A program made the position numbers and the translations under genes. From Phaffia rhodozyma (Eukaryota; Basidiomycota; Tremellomycetes; Cystofilobasidiales; Mrakiaceae): a DNA stretch of 64,000 nucleotides. The notes beneath the pieces were generated by a model. The model did no database searches and had not been told where the DNA came from. It was given only the letters and a program-made list of their open reading frames with translations. Each line of letters begins with the position of its first letter. Position 1 is the stretch's first letter. The DNA is taken from positions 682,001-746,000 of the forward strand of contig JACGZH010000006.1 of the NCBI GenBank assembly GCA_014706385.1, written 5' to 3'. Positions 33,402 to 45,151 of the stretch are shown piece after piece.

Positions 33402-36400
33402 CTACAGCTCATCCTTCTTGTCGGCCTCTTTTGACGCCACCCCGCTCGCTAGACCGGACAAGGTCTCGCCAACAGTCCCCAACGCACCCGCTAAACGTCC
33501 CGCTGATTCTTTCACGATTTCGCCTTCTTCCTCGACCGTTTCTGTTTGAGAACTGCCCGCGGGTAGAACTGAGCCAGCGGCTCTGAGAGCCTCAACAATC
33601 TGCTCCTTGCTCTTTCCAATGATTCCCGAGCTTGCGACCGCCTCTGCCGCTCCTCCTATCGCTTCACCTCCGCCACTGATGATATCCCAGATGGGTAATC
33701 CCGAGAACGTTGGCTCATCAGCCTCGGTCAACCCTTTGGCTTTCCTTTCGGCCGCATCGGCGCGAAGCATAGCATTCGTCTTGATGATCCCAACTCGGGC
33801 GGAAAATCCACCTTGGACGTCCTCAAGAGATTCTCGGAACGTCTGAACTACAGAGGCCATGCTCGAGTTTGAAGAAGAGAGAAGTGGGTGGGTACCATCC
33901 TGGGTTGCATGTTGTACGAACAGCTCGTTCCAGAGTTCAGCCGTTCTGGTCAAATTGTGATATCGCGTCCAATCGTGTCGAGTCACATCCTCCAGCCAGG
34001 CATAGATGATCCCCAAGGCAGAAGCCGCCTCGGAAGCTACAGCATCAACTTTCTCTCCTGCAGCATCGGCCGCCTCGGTTTCCTTTCCTTCGACCTCTGC
34101 TAACCACTGCACTACATTCTCGCCGACGGTATCAACCTTGGCGTTAAGTCGTTCCTTAGCCTTCTCCAAAGCCTGATGGTGTATTTGAGACATAGACGAT
34201 GACCAGGTAAGCTCAGGAAATTGTCATTCAGAAACGAGAAGAAAGAAGAGAGAATTAAGCCCAAACATACGTTGTTGATATCGTCTTGCTTGAGATTGGG
34301 TCGAGCGAGATACTTTTCCAACGACGTGGATAGCTTGGAAGCAGATTTCTCGAGTGTGACAATCCAAGATTCAGACAACGGCCCAAATGCGGCTACAGCT
34401 CTGGATCGGACGTCAAACAGCTGTAAGGTTCGAAATGAATGTATAAACAGGGTTTGTTTAGCCGTCGATGTCAAGACGATGGTATGATTGAATTTATAAC
34501 TCACGGTTTTCACCAACTTGTCTTCCTCAAACTCTCCAACTTTTTTGATCTTCTCTTCAAAATCCTTATGTTTTCTCTCGATCTCTTCTCTGACGAGCCT
34601 GATCGCTTTCTTCTTCTCGGCCTCTCTTTCAACCCTCTGGTCGTCCGTCTCTTGCTCATCTGGCAAAGGCACAAGCTCCGGCTCCTCGATCGTCGGTACA
34701 ATAACGGTAGATGGATCTTCGGCCGCCTCCAACTCGGCTAAGAAAGCAAGGTCTTCGTCGGCTTCTTCCTCAGGGGTATAAAGAGGGACGTGGGTAGCGG
34801 ATACCATAAAGTTCGACGCAACATGCGTTTCGGCTTGTTCGTTGGTCGACTCTTCCCTCTCAACGGCCGCCAACTCCTCTTCTATGTTCTGCTCCGGAAC
34901 CTCAATGGGCAGGATCGAAAAGATCGGTTCCGCCGGCTGCTCTTGTTCTTTTGTTTTCTCTGCCTCGACCACGACTGTCTCCTGAACTTTATCATTGCCT
35001 TCATCATTCGTCTTCAACTTCTGGACCTCCTCGTTCTCCTTCTTCGTCAACTTGTTCACGCTTTCTCTCACCTCCTCGGTTTGTTCGCCCAGGATAGAAG
35101 CCGCGCCGTCCGACACCCGCTCGAACGCGCTCTCTACCTTATCCCGGGCTTGCTCAAAAAAAGAAGCAGGCTCTTCAACCACAGGGGCCGGGTGAACTGC
35201 CTCCTTGATCTTTCCGAACAACGTCGTTGGCGCCGGTGGAGGAGGAGGAGTTTTAAGAACGTTCTTCTGAACGACGACGGCAGCTCGGTGAAGAGTAGTG
35301 GCGGTCAGGTTGTACGAGGTGGACACGTAGGGAGTCAAAGTGTCGATGATAGGATCCAGGTAAACGGCGAGGTAAGGTCGGTAGACACGAGTCAGGTAGA
35401 GGTTGCTGAGCTTGATGAGTTGAGGTCGAACGTGATGTCGCTCGACAAAAGAGGCGAATCTGAAAAGAGAGAGGTAGAGAGAAGAAAGCGAGGAGTGCGG
35501 TTAGCATCAAGGCCGGAGTGAAAGCTTGACGCGTCAAGAGATAGGTCTTACCTGGCGGACGCGACACCTCCCGCATACCCATGCTTCTTCCCAGCATCAA
35601 AGCTCTTCTGAGAAACCGGAATGATGGTGTTGTACCAATGGTGTTTTCCAGCCTGGGCTCCCCGGATAGCCAACGGCTTTCCGTTTTCCCAACCACTAAC
35701 GATCAACTCTCCCGTTCGCTTTCTGACTAACTTGACCCTTGGATCCTGCTCGACCGCATTGTATGTCGCGCTGATTTTTCGGTGAGCGAGATCGATGTAG
35801 GGCTGGATCAAGATCTTCCATCGAAGCTGAAGCTCGTGAACGTAAGGCCTGATGGCGTTGGAAAGTCTGAGCTGGGCGTAGTGAACCCTCGGTGCAAGGT
35901 GTCGCTTGTAGTTGTTCACGCCAAGCGTTCGACCGGCGGCCACGTGGGGAGTAGCCAAGTCGATGACCTTCTGAACGTAGGGCACGACGGTGGCCTGAAC
36001 AGAGTGTACATAGGGCGAATAAGGTGCGTAGTAAGGCTGAGCGGCGGAGATAACAGAGGATCGGACATGATCCAAATGAGGTTGGACGTAAGGCTGAACG
36101 ATGGAGTGGTACTTTGTGGCGGGGGAACAGATGGCGGAGTTTGATGAAGACACGTTGGGAGGACAGAAGAACAAGGCGAGCAAAGTGTAGGAGATGACGG
36201 ATCGGTAGAGCCATCGACCAAGGAAGCTGCTAGGCGCGGATCCCTGGTGATCGAGAGGAGAAGAGATGGAACGGGAGGCGAGTAGAAGGACCTCAGCCGA
36301 GGACAGCAGCGACAGACGATCTATTGAGATAAAATACTGACCTTGAGTGCCTTAACATGAGCCTTGACCTTCTCTTCAGCCTTTTTAGGGTCGACGACAA

Positions 36401-36755
36401 CACCTTTGGCTGCCGCTGCCTTGGAAGCGGTAGATTCTGTTGGTCCGTTCTATCGATGACATCACATCGAAACAGAGAACGTAGAAGATTCAAGAGCCAC
36501 GAAAAGGGAAAAGTAAGAACGACCGACGATCCGATATTAGTCACACAAACAGAAAGAGAGACAGAGACTACCAAAAAAAAACCATCTAAACCAAGGCCGG
36601 ACACTCACGTAGAAAGTAGGAGATTTGGCTTGCGATCCTTTACTGTTTGCGGTTGATGAAGTAGAAGCGGGAGTAGCCTTGTTAGTAGCGGGTGGTGGTG
36701 CTACGTTGTTAGAAGAGGACTTCCTCTTTGGAGTCTGAGCCGACTTTGGCGGCAT
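33402..36755 (-). CDS. Large ER protein ending in KDEL, unknown function
   Basis: About 940 residues from MPPKSAQTPKRKSSSN. A basic, Ala/Ser-rich cytosolic N-terminus precedes one hydrophobic segment (FLGRWLYRSVISYTLLALFF). Then follows a region of Tyr-Pro-rich repeats (IVQPYVQPHLDHV, AAQPYYAPYSPYVHSV, ATVVPYVQKVIDLATPHV, LQLRWKILIQPYIDL), which looks like linked amphipathic helices. The middle is acidic with long charged helices (VEREAEKKKAIRLVREEIER). The C-terminal third is Ala-rich (GGGEAIGGAAEAVASS) and ends EADKKDEL, a canonical ER-retrieval signal. N-in type II topology would put KDEL in the lumen, so the two signals agree. I do not recognise a named family. A lipid- or membrane-associated role is inferred from the helical repeats. 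There are six or so exons. Confidence 0.72.
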
Positions 36756-37245
36756 AACGACAAGAGATACTGTATGAGACGACTGGGCGGACAAGGGAAC
36801 ACTCTATGCTGAAGAGCTGAATCGAGGGCTTTCCCACTGGATGGATGATGGAGAGGAAGAGAACGAAAGAACGGGATCACTCGTGTGCGAGTGAGACTTT
36901 TTTTTACTGATTTCTCATTTTTTTTTCCTTTTCCAGCCTCGTCATCATCCAGTCTTGCCTCTGTGCGATGTTCTCTGGGATGTTCTTGTGTGACACTCTG
37001 CTCTGTTGGCCGTTCTCTGTGGTACAAGGACTGTTTCCGTTCGGTTTCTCATCGTCTGTCGATCTCTTGGATACATCATCATCTTCCATAAATCCAGCAT
37101 CCACGCTCGAGAGAAGAACAGTTAAGAATCCCTTCATCCAGCCAGCTCACCTCTGCCGAGGCCACTGGGAGCAAAGCTCAAGTAACCAAAAGGCCACCCT
37201 AAAGAAAGATTCGGAGCGAGTAATCTAACCTCTATTTCTTATCTC
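36756..37245. promoter_or_regulatory. Divergent upstream region
   Basis: Upstream region of both the KDEL protein gene and the GPI-type gene. T-rich runs occur near 36899-36928. A plus-strand frame from 36968 starts with a hydrophobic stretch, but I could not splice it to the downstream gene, so it is not called. Confidence 0.4.
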
Positions 37246-39097
37246 TTGATCATCCATCCGGTTGATACATCAAACAACATGGCTCTTCTCGTAGGAAATT
37301 TGACGGTCGATGACTTTGATTCTCTGCTGAGTTATGCAGATCAGACTCAGTGGTCAACTCCAAACCCACAACTCAATCCTGGGTGGTTCAACGATACTTC
37401 TCAAGCAGGTGCCGACGCGGTTTGGCACGAGGCGACTTGGCACAAGACAAACGTCCCAGGAGCGAGCGTCGCTTTCAACTTTACGGGTTGGTCTGCACAG
37501 TTCTTTCTCGACGGCCTCCATGCCTTCCATCGCTCTTTCTTTCTGTTTTCGTATCCGGATGGGTCCAGAGTGGACAACGTTCTCTTAGGTTTGGAGAGAA
37601 ATATCTGGTCCATTCGTTTCATCTCTCCCGCCAAATGCTTTTTGACCGAGGAAAGGAGAAAGAAAATAAAGTCTTGGCACGCTGACCATGTATGAACATG
37701 TTTGTTTGCTTGCTTGCTCGCTCGTCTCATGCTTCGATCTTTCCATTCGCCTACTTTCTTGGCTTGTGTCCTTTGCCATGTTTTACTTAGGCTCATCCCT
37801 CTACGTATGGGGAGCGACTGGACCGACCTGCGGTTCCTATCAGATCACTCTCGACGGTAACGTGTCCAATCACACAGCATACAACACCGTCAACGGGACC
37901 GATCGTTTCTTGCTATACGGCGCGAGCAATCTATCATACAGCGCACACGAATTGACTCTCCAAAACTTGGGAGACCTGGATGGGCAAAGTGGAGGAGAGC
38001 TTCTGTTAGATCTGGTAGAAGTAGCAGTCGCTTTTGCAGGAGCAGGGTAAGTTCTTACTGTTCATCTCTACCTCGACTGAATATTGATTGATGTACTGAG
38101 CTGCTTCACGGGGTTTCCCATCGTGCTCATAGTGGAACGGCAACGAATGTCACCCTGGATGAAACATCCTCTCAGATCGTCTTCAACGGCACTTGGGGGA
38201 GCAACACCGGGCCCTATTTCTGGGGAAACACTACGACCTACACTAATCAAGACGGCGCGTCATTCAACATCGACTTTCAAGGTCGGTACACAACTCTTCT
38301 TCTTCTTCTTCTTTCCAAGATGGACAACACGCAACACATCCCGCTGACTACAGAACGGGACGGATTGGAAATTCTACCACATAGGAACGGCGATCTATAT
38401 ATTTGGAGATCAAGTCAACGATCATGGTTTCTTCACGTCTGTTCCCATCTCCTGCGTTTCCTCCTTTGATAATCAAGTTTTCTTTTCTAAATCCTTCTTT
38501 TCCCTCTCCTCTCGGGTCTATTAAATACGATTGAAAAAGCGTAACAATCAACGAAACGTCCGCCGAGACACTCAACAACGAATCCGGCTGTGGTGGCGGT
38601 TTTGCCAAAACGTGTGAGAAATTGGGAACATTGGCTTACTTCAAAGGAAATTTGGGACAGGGCACCCATCGGTTAAAATTAGTCAACAACGGTGGTTCGA
38701 GGCAGTCTTACTTTGGTCCGTCGTTCTTCCCCCTCTCTTTCTGTTCTGATCCGTTCGGCCAGTCGATTTGTTGATGTTAGACTTATGTTCCTTGTTGTCT
38801 CTGTTTCTTATTTGATCTCTGTATATCTGTCCTTGATAAACAGATATGGACAGGATAGTAATCACTCAGCCGTCAATTTATCCACCTATCGTCATCCAAA
38901 GTTCCACATCTACTACTACCACTTCCTCCTCCTCATCCATCTCTGCCTCTAAAACCTCAGGAGCTACCTCTCCCTCAGCTTCGAGCTCTGGATCTAACGC
39001 AGGAACGAACGGAGCTGATTCATCTAGACAAGGAATATCCCTTTGGGTAGGATCCATGGAGTTCGTCATCGCCAGTTGCCTCTTAATGGTTTTCTGA
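37246..39097 (+). CDS. Surface protein with beta-rich N-terminal repeats and C-terminal hydrophobic tail (GPI-type)
   Basis: The body has two related beta-rich modules of the kind common in basidiomycete surface proteins. The first reads WFNDTSQAGADAVWHEATWH, then VAFNFTG joined to SSLYVWGATGPTCGSYQITL. The second reads VTLDETSSQIVFNGTWGSNT and AIYIFGDQVNDHG. It carries a Cys pair (ESGCGGGFAKTCEKLG) and LKLVNNGGSRQSYFDMDRIV. Many N-glycosylation sequons are present. The C-terminal part is a Ser/Thr-rich stalk (SSTSTTTTSSSSSISASK) followed by a hydrophobic end GSMEFVIASCLLMVF, which fits a GPI-anchor signal or a single membrane anchor. I see no signal peptide after the ATGs at 37246 or 37279, so a first exon may be missing from the model. 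The function is unknown. Confidence 0.65.
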
Positions 39098-39360
39098 ACC
39101 CTACCTACTCTTCTCTGCCTTTCACCTTCTCTCGTCGTATCATGTATCATGACTTTTCTCAGAAACGAACATTGCATATGCGCATAGAAAACAAATGAGT
39201 TTGCTACAAGACCGGCTAATGACTGATATGGCATAGGAAGAAGGGATCATCAATCATCAAACAAGAAAACGTTGGGACACTAAAAAAAGAGGCAGAGAAG
39301 AAAAGATCAAGAAAGAAGGGGAAGATTTGTCCATTGTCAAACAACAAGATTGATGGTCTC

Positions 39361-41944
39361 TCAGACGGCACTTCCAAAGATAGCGTATCGTCTGACGATA
39401 GACGGTCCGTACTCCTCGTAGTCAGCTTTGGTGTGGCAATAAGTGTAAAACTCGGGCTGAAAAGGATGGCAGGAGATGATAAGAAAACGGCCAGATCAGC
39501 ATGACTCGACTTTTGAGAACAAGTTGTTTTTAAGGGGTGCAAGGCGAAAGAACTCACCAAGGAGGCCATCATGGATCCTCCATACCAGACGGCATAACGT
39601 TGTTTCGAATGCGAAATCACGTTGACCTCTACTCCCGATGACTATATCACAACGAGAAATTTTAGGGGTAATCATCAACGTCAATCGTCAGAAGAGTGGG
39701 CAATCGAGGTTAACAGATTGAAGCATACCCTCATGGACCCTCCCGCTGCGAATTCACTGCTCGCCACCCGGTTGTCCACCAATTTTTTCAGATCCTGCCT
39801 AAGTCTCTGAGAAAAGTACTTGAACATGGTCGATCCTCCGGAGAGCACAATGTTCTATCATGCCGGCAGGATCGGATTGGAGGCAGAATGTTAGTTGACA
39901 TCACGTCTTGATACAACCACCACAGAATCCCAAAGAACCATCTTTTCATAAGAAGAAAAATCGCACCTTGTAGAGACCCCTTCTCACATCGATCGGCGAG
40001 GTCTGGATAACATTATCAACCACCTCTGGTAAGGGGGTCAAGAAGTCGCTTGACATGATTTCTGGGTTGAAGAAAATTTCCGGAGCAAGGAATCGTTCCC
40101 ATCCAACATCAACCCCATATTGCTAGATTACACCCCACACGTTCGAAAACAATCAATTTTGAAAGGATAGAACATGTTTGATTAGTCGTGGGTCCCAACG
40201 CTTTGGTGACAGCTCGTTGAAAAAAGAATAAGGACATACCCTACCAGTCACACTGTGTTCGCCCTCATATCGGGCAAACCATTTGTACGGATCGCTATCA
40301 TACTTCTTGAACTCCTTGACCATGTCCTGGCAAACATACGAGTAATCCTCCTTGATTCGCTGCGCGCTGTTATTTCAACACGATCCCAACCGTGTAAACA
40401 CAAATGATAATTAGCACCAAATAGACCAAACTCGCACACGGAATAATATCGAGAACCGAAATCACTTACACTCTCATCTGATCCTCAGGCGGGATGTTGG
40501 CATTCTCCCCTCGGTCCCTCAATAGCTGCTGCACGAACGATGTGATGTCCTTTCCGGCGATAGGCACATGCTTGATTGATGATCCGATAACATATCCCTC
40601 CGCAACAGGGATGGTATCTAGATGAATGTATGTCAAACAAAAGGTCATCAGTTTTTGACCGCTTCGAAAGGAGCAAAAACGAATACATACGAGTCACTCC
40701 ATCTCCCGAATCGATAACAACTCCAGTCAAAGTTCGCTCAGAGTTACTGTGAGTCCAACTAGCTGCTAAGGCCAAGACCGCTTGAACAGCGATGTAGAGA
40801 CCCTATTTTATAGAAGGAGGGGTAAGACACAGTAACACGTGAGCAGACAATCATTCGGTGCAATGGGAGAAGGAGCGCATACCTGAACATTAAAGGATTC
40901 GAACATGATCTCGGCAGTATTCTCTCGATTCTCAGGAGGGTTGAGAGGAGGCTCCGTCTGTTTGTAAAGTTTACACGCGTAGTCGAAGCGGATGCAGTGT
41001 GATCAATCAGTAGACATAAATGTTGATATAATAGGTCAAAAATGTCAGCTATACTCTCAGCACCTTCCTAACGCCGATGACAACGATGAAAGATTCGAAA
41101 TAAGGTGAGATAAACTGACAAGTAGAACATGATGATCTTCTGGTTCAGCTCTCAGATATTTGAAGATACTCTGCTCCCAAAAACGCTCCATGTGATCCCA
41201 GTTGTCGATCATTCCATGCTTGATTGGGTTGTGCAAGGAGTAAGTTCTGCAGTGAAAAGGGACGCGTCATTAGAAATAGGCGAAGCCGAGGAAAGCGAAG
41301 AAGAGGAAAGAAAGAAGAGACATTGAGATACTCCCAACAATAGATCAAAAAAGAGAATCGATACACGAAACAAACAAGCTTACTTTGAGTTAGCAATGGC
41401 CTCGTCTCCGATATAGAAGTCAAGATCTTCGATTCCTCGCTTTGAAGCCAAGTGAGATGGTTTGGAAGCCACAGGAGGTCCTCGAGCTGTCAGAGCAGGA
41501 ATAATTTCGTGTGAATAATCATTGGATTGGTTTGAACGAATATCGAGAGGTAGGGACGGGGTTTCAGCCATGTTCAACCAAATCAAGAGGGAAAAAAATG
41601 ACGTCCGTCAGCCTGGACCTTGTTGCAAGATGTATCCAGAAAAGAGAACTGAGGACGAACCACCGCTGGACGATCCTCCTCCTTCTCTAGTGGCGATGAT
41701 AGTAGGGAACGTAAAGGAAGGCTCAGAGTTTCCGGCAAACCCCATCTTGGTATAACCGGTTCCTACATCAGATAGAAGACAGAAGCAATTGGAGAGTAAG
41801 TTATCGAGAAGTCGAGATATAAGTTGATACCGATCAATCATACAGACGAGCTGCATTCGATTCGATCGAGGCTCAAGAAATGAACGAGGACAGAAGAGAA
41901 AAAACTGTACCATTATCGATAACGAGAGGAGCAAGACGACTCAT
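39361..41944 (-). CDS. ARP3: Actin-related protein 3 (Arp2/3 complex)
   Basis: The start [20 protein letters not shown] is the actin-fold phosphate-1 loop. Arp3-specific text follows: [75 protein letters not shown] sequence, [20 protein letters not shown], and [20 protein letters not shown]. The end reads [17 protein letters not shown], then [20 protein letters not shown] and [15 protein letters not shown]. The insert after ATRE and the VRR...FG end separate Arp3 from Arp2 and actin. With Arp2 it nucleates branched actin filaments at endocytic patches. There are about ten introns. The gene is divergent from the CPSF6-like gene. Confidence 0.94.
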
Positions 41945-42353
41945 CCTGATTGTGATATCTACACGCTAGGTATGTGATGAGCTGGCCGAAGAAAGTCAGG
42001 GATAGGATGGAATGGGGTTCGAGATCAGGGCGTGTGTGATAAAGGCTGAGATGGAGAGAAAGACGAGATGGGCGAGTAAGCGGGAGGCTGTTAAGGTAAT
42101 ATATTTGAATATCTGAATACCTTAGGTAAAGCCATCCCTAATGATCTCACCTCAATTCCATCTAGGACGTGTACGCTCAACTCTTGTCAGTCTACCATCA
42201 TTATCAAGAGGGAAAGCGACAGTGAGATCTCTTGTTCGACACCAAGTTGTCTCGATTCAGCATCCTTTGAAGCTCTTCTGACTACTTTCAAGACAATCCA
42301 CTTGCTTTCCCAGGTCGTATCAACTCATTCAACCAAGCTTCTCTCCTTCCAAA
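41945..42353. promoter_or_regulatory. Divergent promoter of ARP3 and CPSF6-like gene
   Basis: Two divergent starts are 410 bases apart. An AT-rich stretch near 42095-42125 contains the imperfect direct repeat TATTTGAATATCTGAATA. No factor site can be named with confidence. Confidence 0.4.
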
Positions 42354-44747
42354 ATGGCCGACGAAGAGGTAAGTACCCGTCACCGATTCTGGTTCCTGAA
42401 ACGAACCTGTCAGGTATTTGGTCTGATGGTCACCTTCATCTACATCTCGTCCACTACCACGATGACCCGTCTAGTTTGATATCTACGGAGATGACCTCTA
42501 TGACGTTGACAACGTAAGCTGTCCTTGCTTTTCTTCTCACACCCTCGTCGCCCTGACTTTCGTCGCTGCACATCAGTAAATACTTGTCTGTGCCTGGCTT
42601 ACCACTGTCTCTCTTCATTCGTCCCATAGACCGTCTATGATACCTTGCCCAAAGAACTCACTCCGCCACCGGCATCTACCGTTCCGATTGACACAAATAC
42701 TGCACATGCTCTTTCGCCAAAATCATATGTCAATCCCTCAGCTGCAACTGCTTCAAGTCTGCCTTTCCCGTCCCAACAATCAACGTCACAACCTAACTCT
42801 AGCCATAGTCCATCTTCAACGTCATTGCCAAGCAACTCTTTGTCATCTGCTAGGTCATATAATGGCGTTGTACCACCTCCTGGGTCCGTAATCGGTACAT
42901 ATACATCAACAATTCCCGGGCCAGTCATTCCTCATAATTCAATGGCCAAGGTAGCTGGCGGTGGACAGGCTGGGCCTGGGATGGATGCTCTCTATCTAGG
43001 CGAACTCAGTTGGGTATGTGCAATCTTTTCAAAAACAGGAGACCGTTTATTACATAAACCTTCCACTGACAGTTTCGTCCGGACTCATCGAATTGATATA
43101 CTTTATTCTAGTGGACTACGGACGAAGACGTCCGTCGAGCATGCGTACATGCCGGTGTTCAAGATATTCAACTTAAACATATCACATTCTCGGAACACAA
43201 AGTGAACGGGAAATCAAAAGGGTCAGTGTACTAACGGATTTCCTCCATCATCTATTTATCCCGCTCGTTAACTTACGCGTTTCTTTCGTTTCTTCAGGAT
43301 TGCTTTTATCGAGACTCAATCTCCGGAAAACTCGACCGCGCTGAAGTATTACTTTGACAACAAGTGAGTTGCTGTCACTTGCGCTTCGCTAATCATATGT
43401 CCTGGCCTGTCAAATCGTTTACACTGTCTCTCGTTTGTAGTGACTTTCAATCCAAACGAGCTTCAGCAACTTATGCCTCAACTTCACAAGGCAATCCATT
43501 CAGAACGCTGCCCAAAGATCCACCTAGTCAATCTAACGGAATTGCAGGTGGTCGAGGTGGATTTGCTCGAGGAGGGGGAGTTGTTGGAGCCGGAGGAGCA
43601 TTCCGGGGCGGAAACAGAGGTGGGGGCATGCAGAGAGGCGGGATGCAAAGAGGTGGGTATGGACAAATGCTAGGAGGTAGGGGAGCAGGGGCAATGGGTA
43701 TGGGCATGGGCATGGGCATGGGTATGAACCTAGGGCAGGTTCAGCAGGGAGGTATGATGGGAATGGGTGGGATGGGCGGAATGATGGGTATGGGTATGAT
43801 GCCGGCAATGGGCATGCAAGGAATGGGAGGTCAGTGAGATTATTTTTTCTGTTTTTTTTTTTTGTAATTATGTCTGTTGTTGTCATCTTTCTCCTTCCGC
43901 TTCTTCATATTCGAAGAGAGGGAAGACAACCATTCCCGAGGCCTGAAGAGTCATGTATTTGTCCTCGCATCTGCTGCTTTTCTCTTGTGTTTATCTTGCG
44001 TCCTTGGGCTATAACGCTTGTAGCGCTATGTGTCGGTTAAGTGTACGCGCGCGCGTGTGTCCTCCTTATATGCTGTATCTCGGGATACCCTTTTTCGACC
44101 ATCCATTCCTCATATCTTGTAGCGAACCTTCACGGTGAGCGTTGTCGATGATAATCCGATTCCTCTCTCTCTAGAAGTTGTTGCTCAAAACGTAGTTGGA
44201 TCTTAATATACATTTAAGTCTGTGCCTGTGCCTAGGCTTATGAGGCATACGATGCTGGTTCACTTTTTCGCGCTGAAGAAGTTTGACGGGAGAGCAGGAC
44301 GATGCATTGTCAAGAGCATGCAGATGGAGTTGAGGGGTTCTCGCAAAGAAGACTATGGAATAGGAACAAGAAGGAGAGAGTTGGATGCGTCTTCCATTTT
44401 GGGTGTACCGAAGGCTGTCCATCTTCCAATGACCTGATCCACACTCAGGGATGATAGCATAGATTGATCCTAGTTGTTCCTATCACTTGTTAACTCTCTT
44501 CTTTTTCTTCTTCTTCTACCGGTTATGTCCCTGTTAAATAACTGAAACAGGTATGCCGCCGATGATGCACAACCATCCTCACATGATGAACGTACCAGGC
44601 CAGAATATGCCGAACCGGGGAATGTATTCTGGAGGTCGATCGACGGCTCCTATGGGAGGAGCGGGTGGTGCCAATGGAGCTGGGATGAGTGGTGGGGGAG
44701 ATCATTCAGAAGAAGAGAGAGGAGGGAAGAGGCAGAGACAAGATTAG
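42354..44747 (+). CDS. CPSF6: RRM protein, CPSF6 / cleavage factor Im-like
   Basis: The first exon is only five codons (MADEE), followed by [13 protein letters not shown], which matches the acidic N-terminus of CPSF6. The single RRM reads [20 protein letters not shown], then [55 protein letters not shown] is diagnostic for the CPSF6/CPSF7 group. In metazoans this subunit pairs with CPSF5 to set poly(A) site choice. Downstream is a Gly/Met/Arg-rich region ([23 protein letters not shown]) in place of the Pro-rich and RS domains. A 721-base intron (43830-44550) separates this from a last exon ending GGKRQRQD. If that intron is kept, translation stops at once (GGQ-stop). Several introns are typical in length, so this long one stands out. 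Confidence 0.85.
43830..44550 (+). other. Long intron in CPSF6-like gene
   Basis: The donor is GTCAGT and the acceptor GAAACAG. At 721 bases it is roughly eight times the usual intron in this window. Retention gives a stop at 43835-43837. It contains T-rich runs near 43844-43863 and an alternating CG/TG tract (acgcgcgcgtgtgt) near 44044. Confidence 0.6.
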
Positions 44748-45151
44748 AATGGAGATTGACTGGTTGATCGCCTAAAGTGAAAGCTAATTTATGTGTGAAA
44801 TTCTCAGAGAGGTACCAGAGATGACAGAAGATATGAAGAATAACGGACGTATTCATATCATGGCTTGACGAAGCGAGCGGAGATCCAAGATCTCATAGAT
44901 GAAAATGAAGCAAACATTGTGGAACTAGAGGAAGGATACCCTGATATAGAATGAGAGAACTGCATGGCGTGCACCAGCTGAGAAAACAGAGATCACAATA
45001 TTCCGATGGAATTGAAACTTCGAAGGCACGCGATATAAAAAGGAACCATGAAGTATAGGGGACTGATAATGCAAGAGAGAAGGAAAGCAGCAAAACGAGG
45101 AAACCATGATAAGTTGAATAGAAATTACAATTGATAAGCGTAAAACAAGGT
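44748..45151. other. Intergenic, convergent 3' ends
   Basis: Shared 3' flanks of the CPSF6-like and dynein intermediate chain genes. No gene seen. Confidence 0.4.

Noticed and set aside
36968..37228. Possible signal-peptide exon for the GPI-type gene
   Set aside because: The frame starts with a hydrophobic stretch, but I could not find a donor that joins it in frame to the downstream exon.
42095..42125. Inverted repeat in the ARP3/CPSF6 promoter
   Set aside because: Only about six bases pair at the ends (AAGGTA/TACCTT); the middle does not match, so it is no better than chance.
44146..44460. Possible C/D box snoRNA inside the long CPSF6-like intron
   Set aside because: GATGATA and CTGA strings are present, but the order, spacing and terminal stem do not fit.
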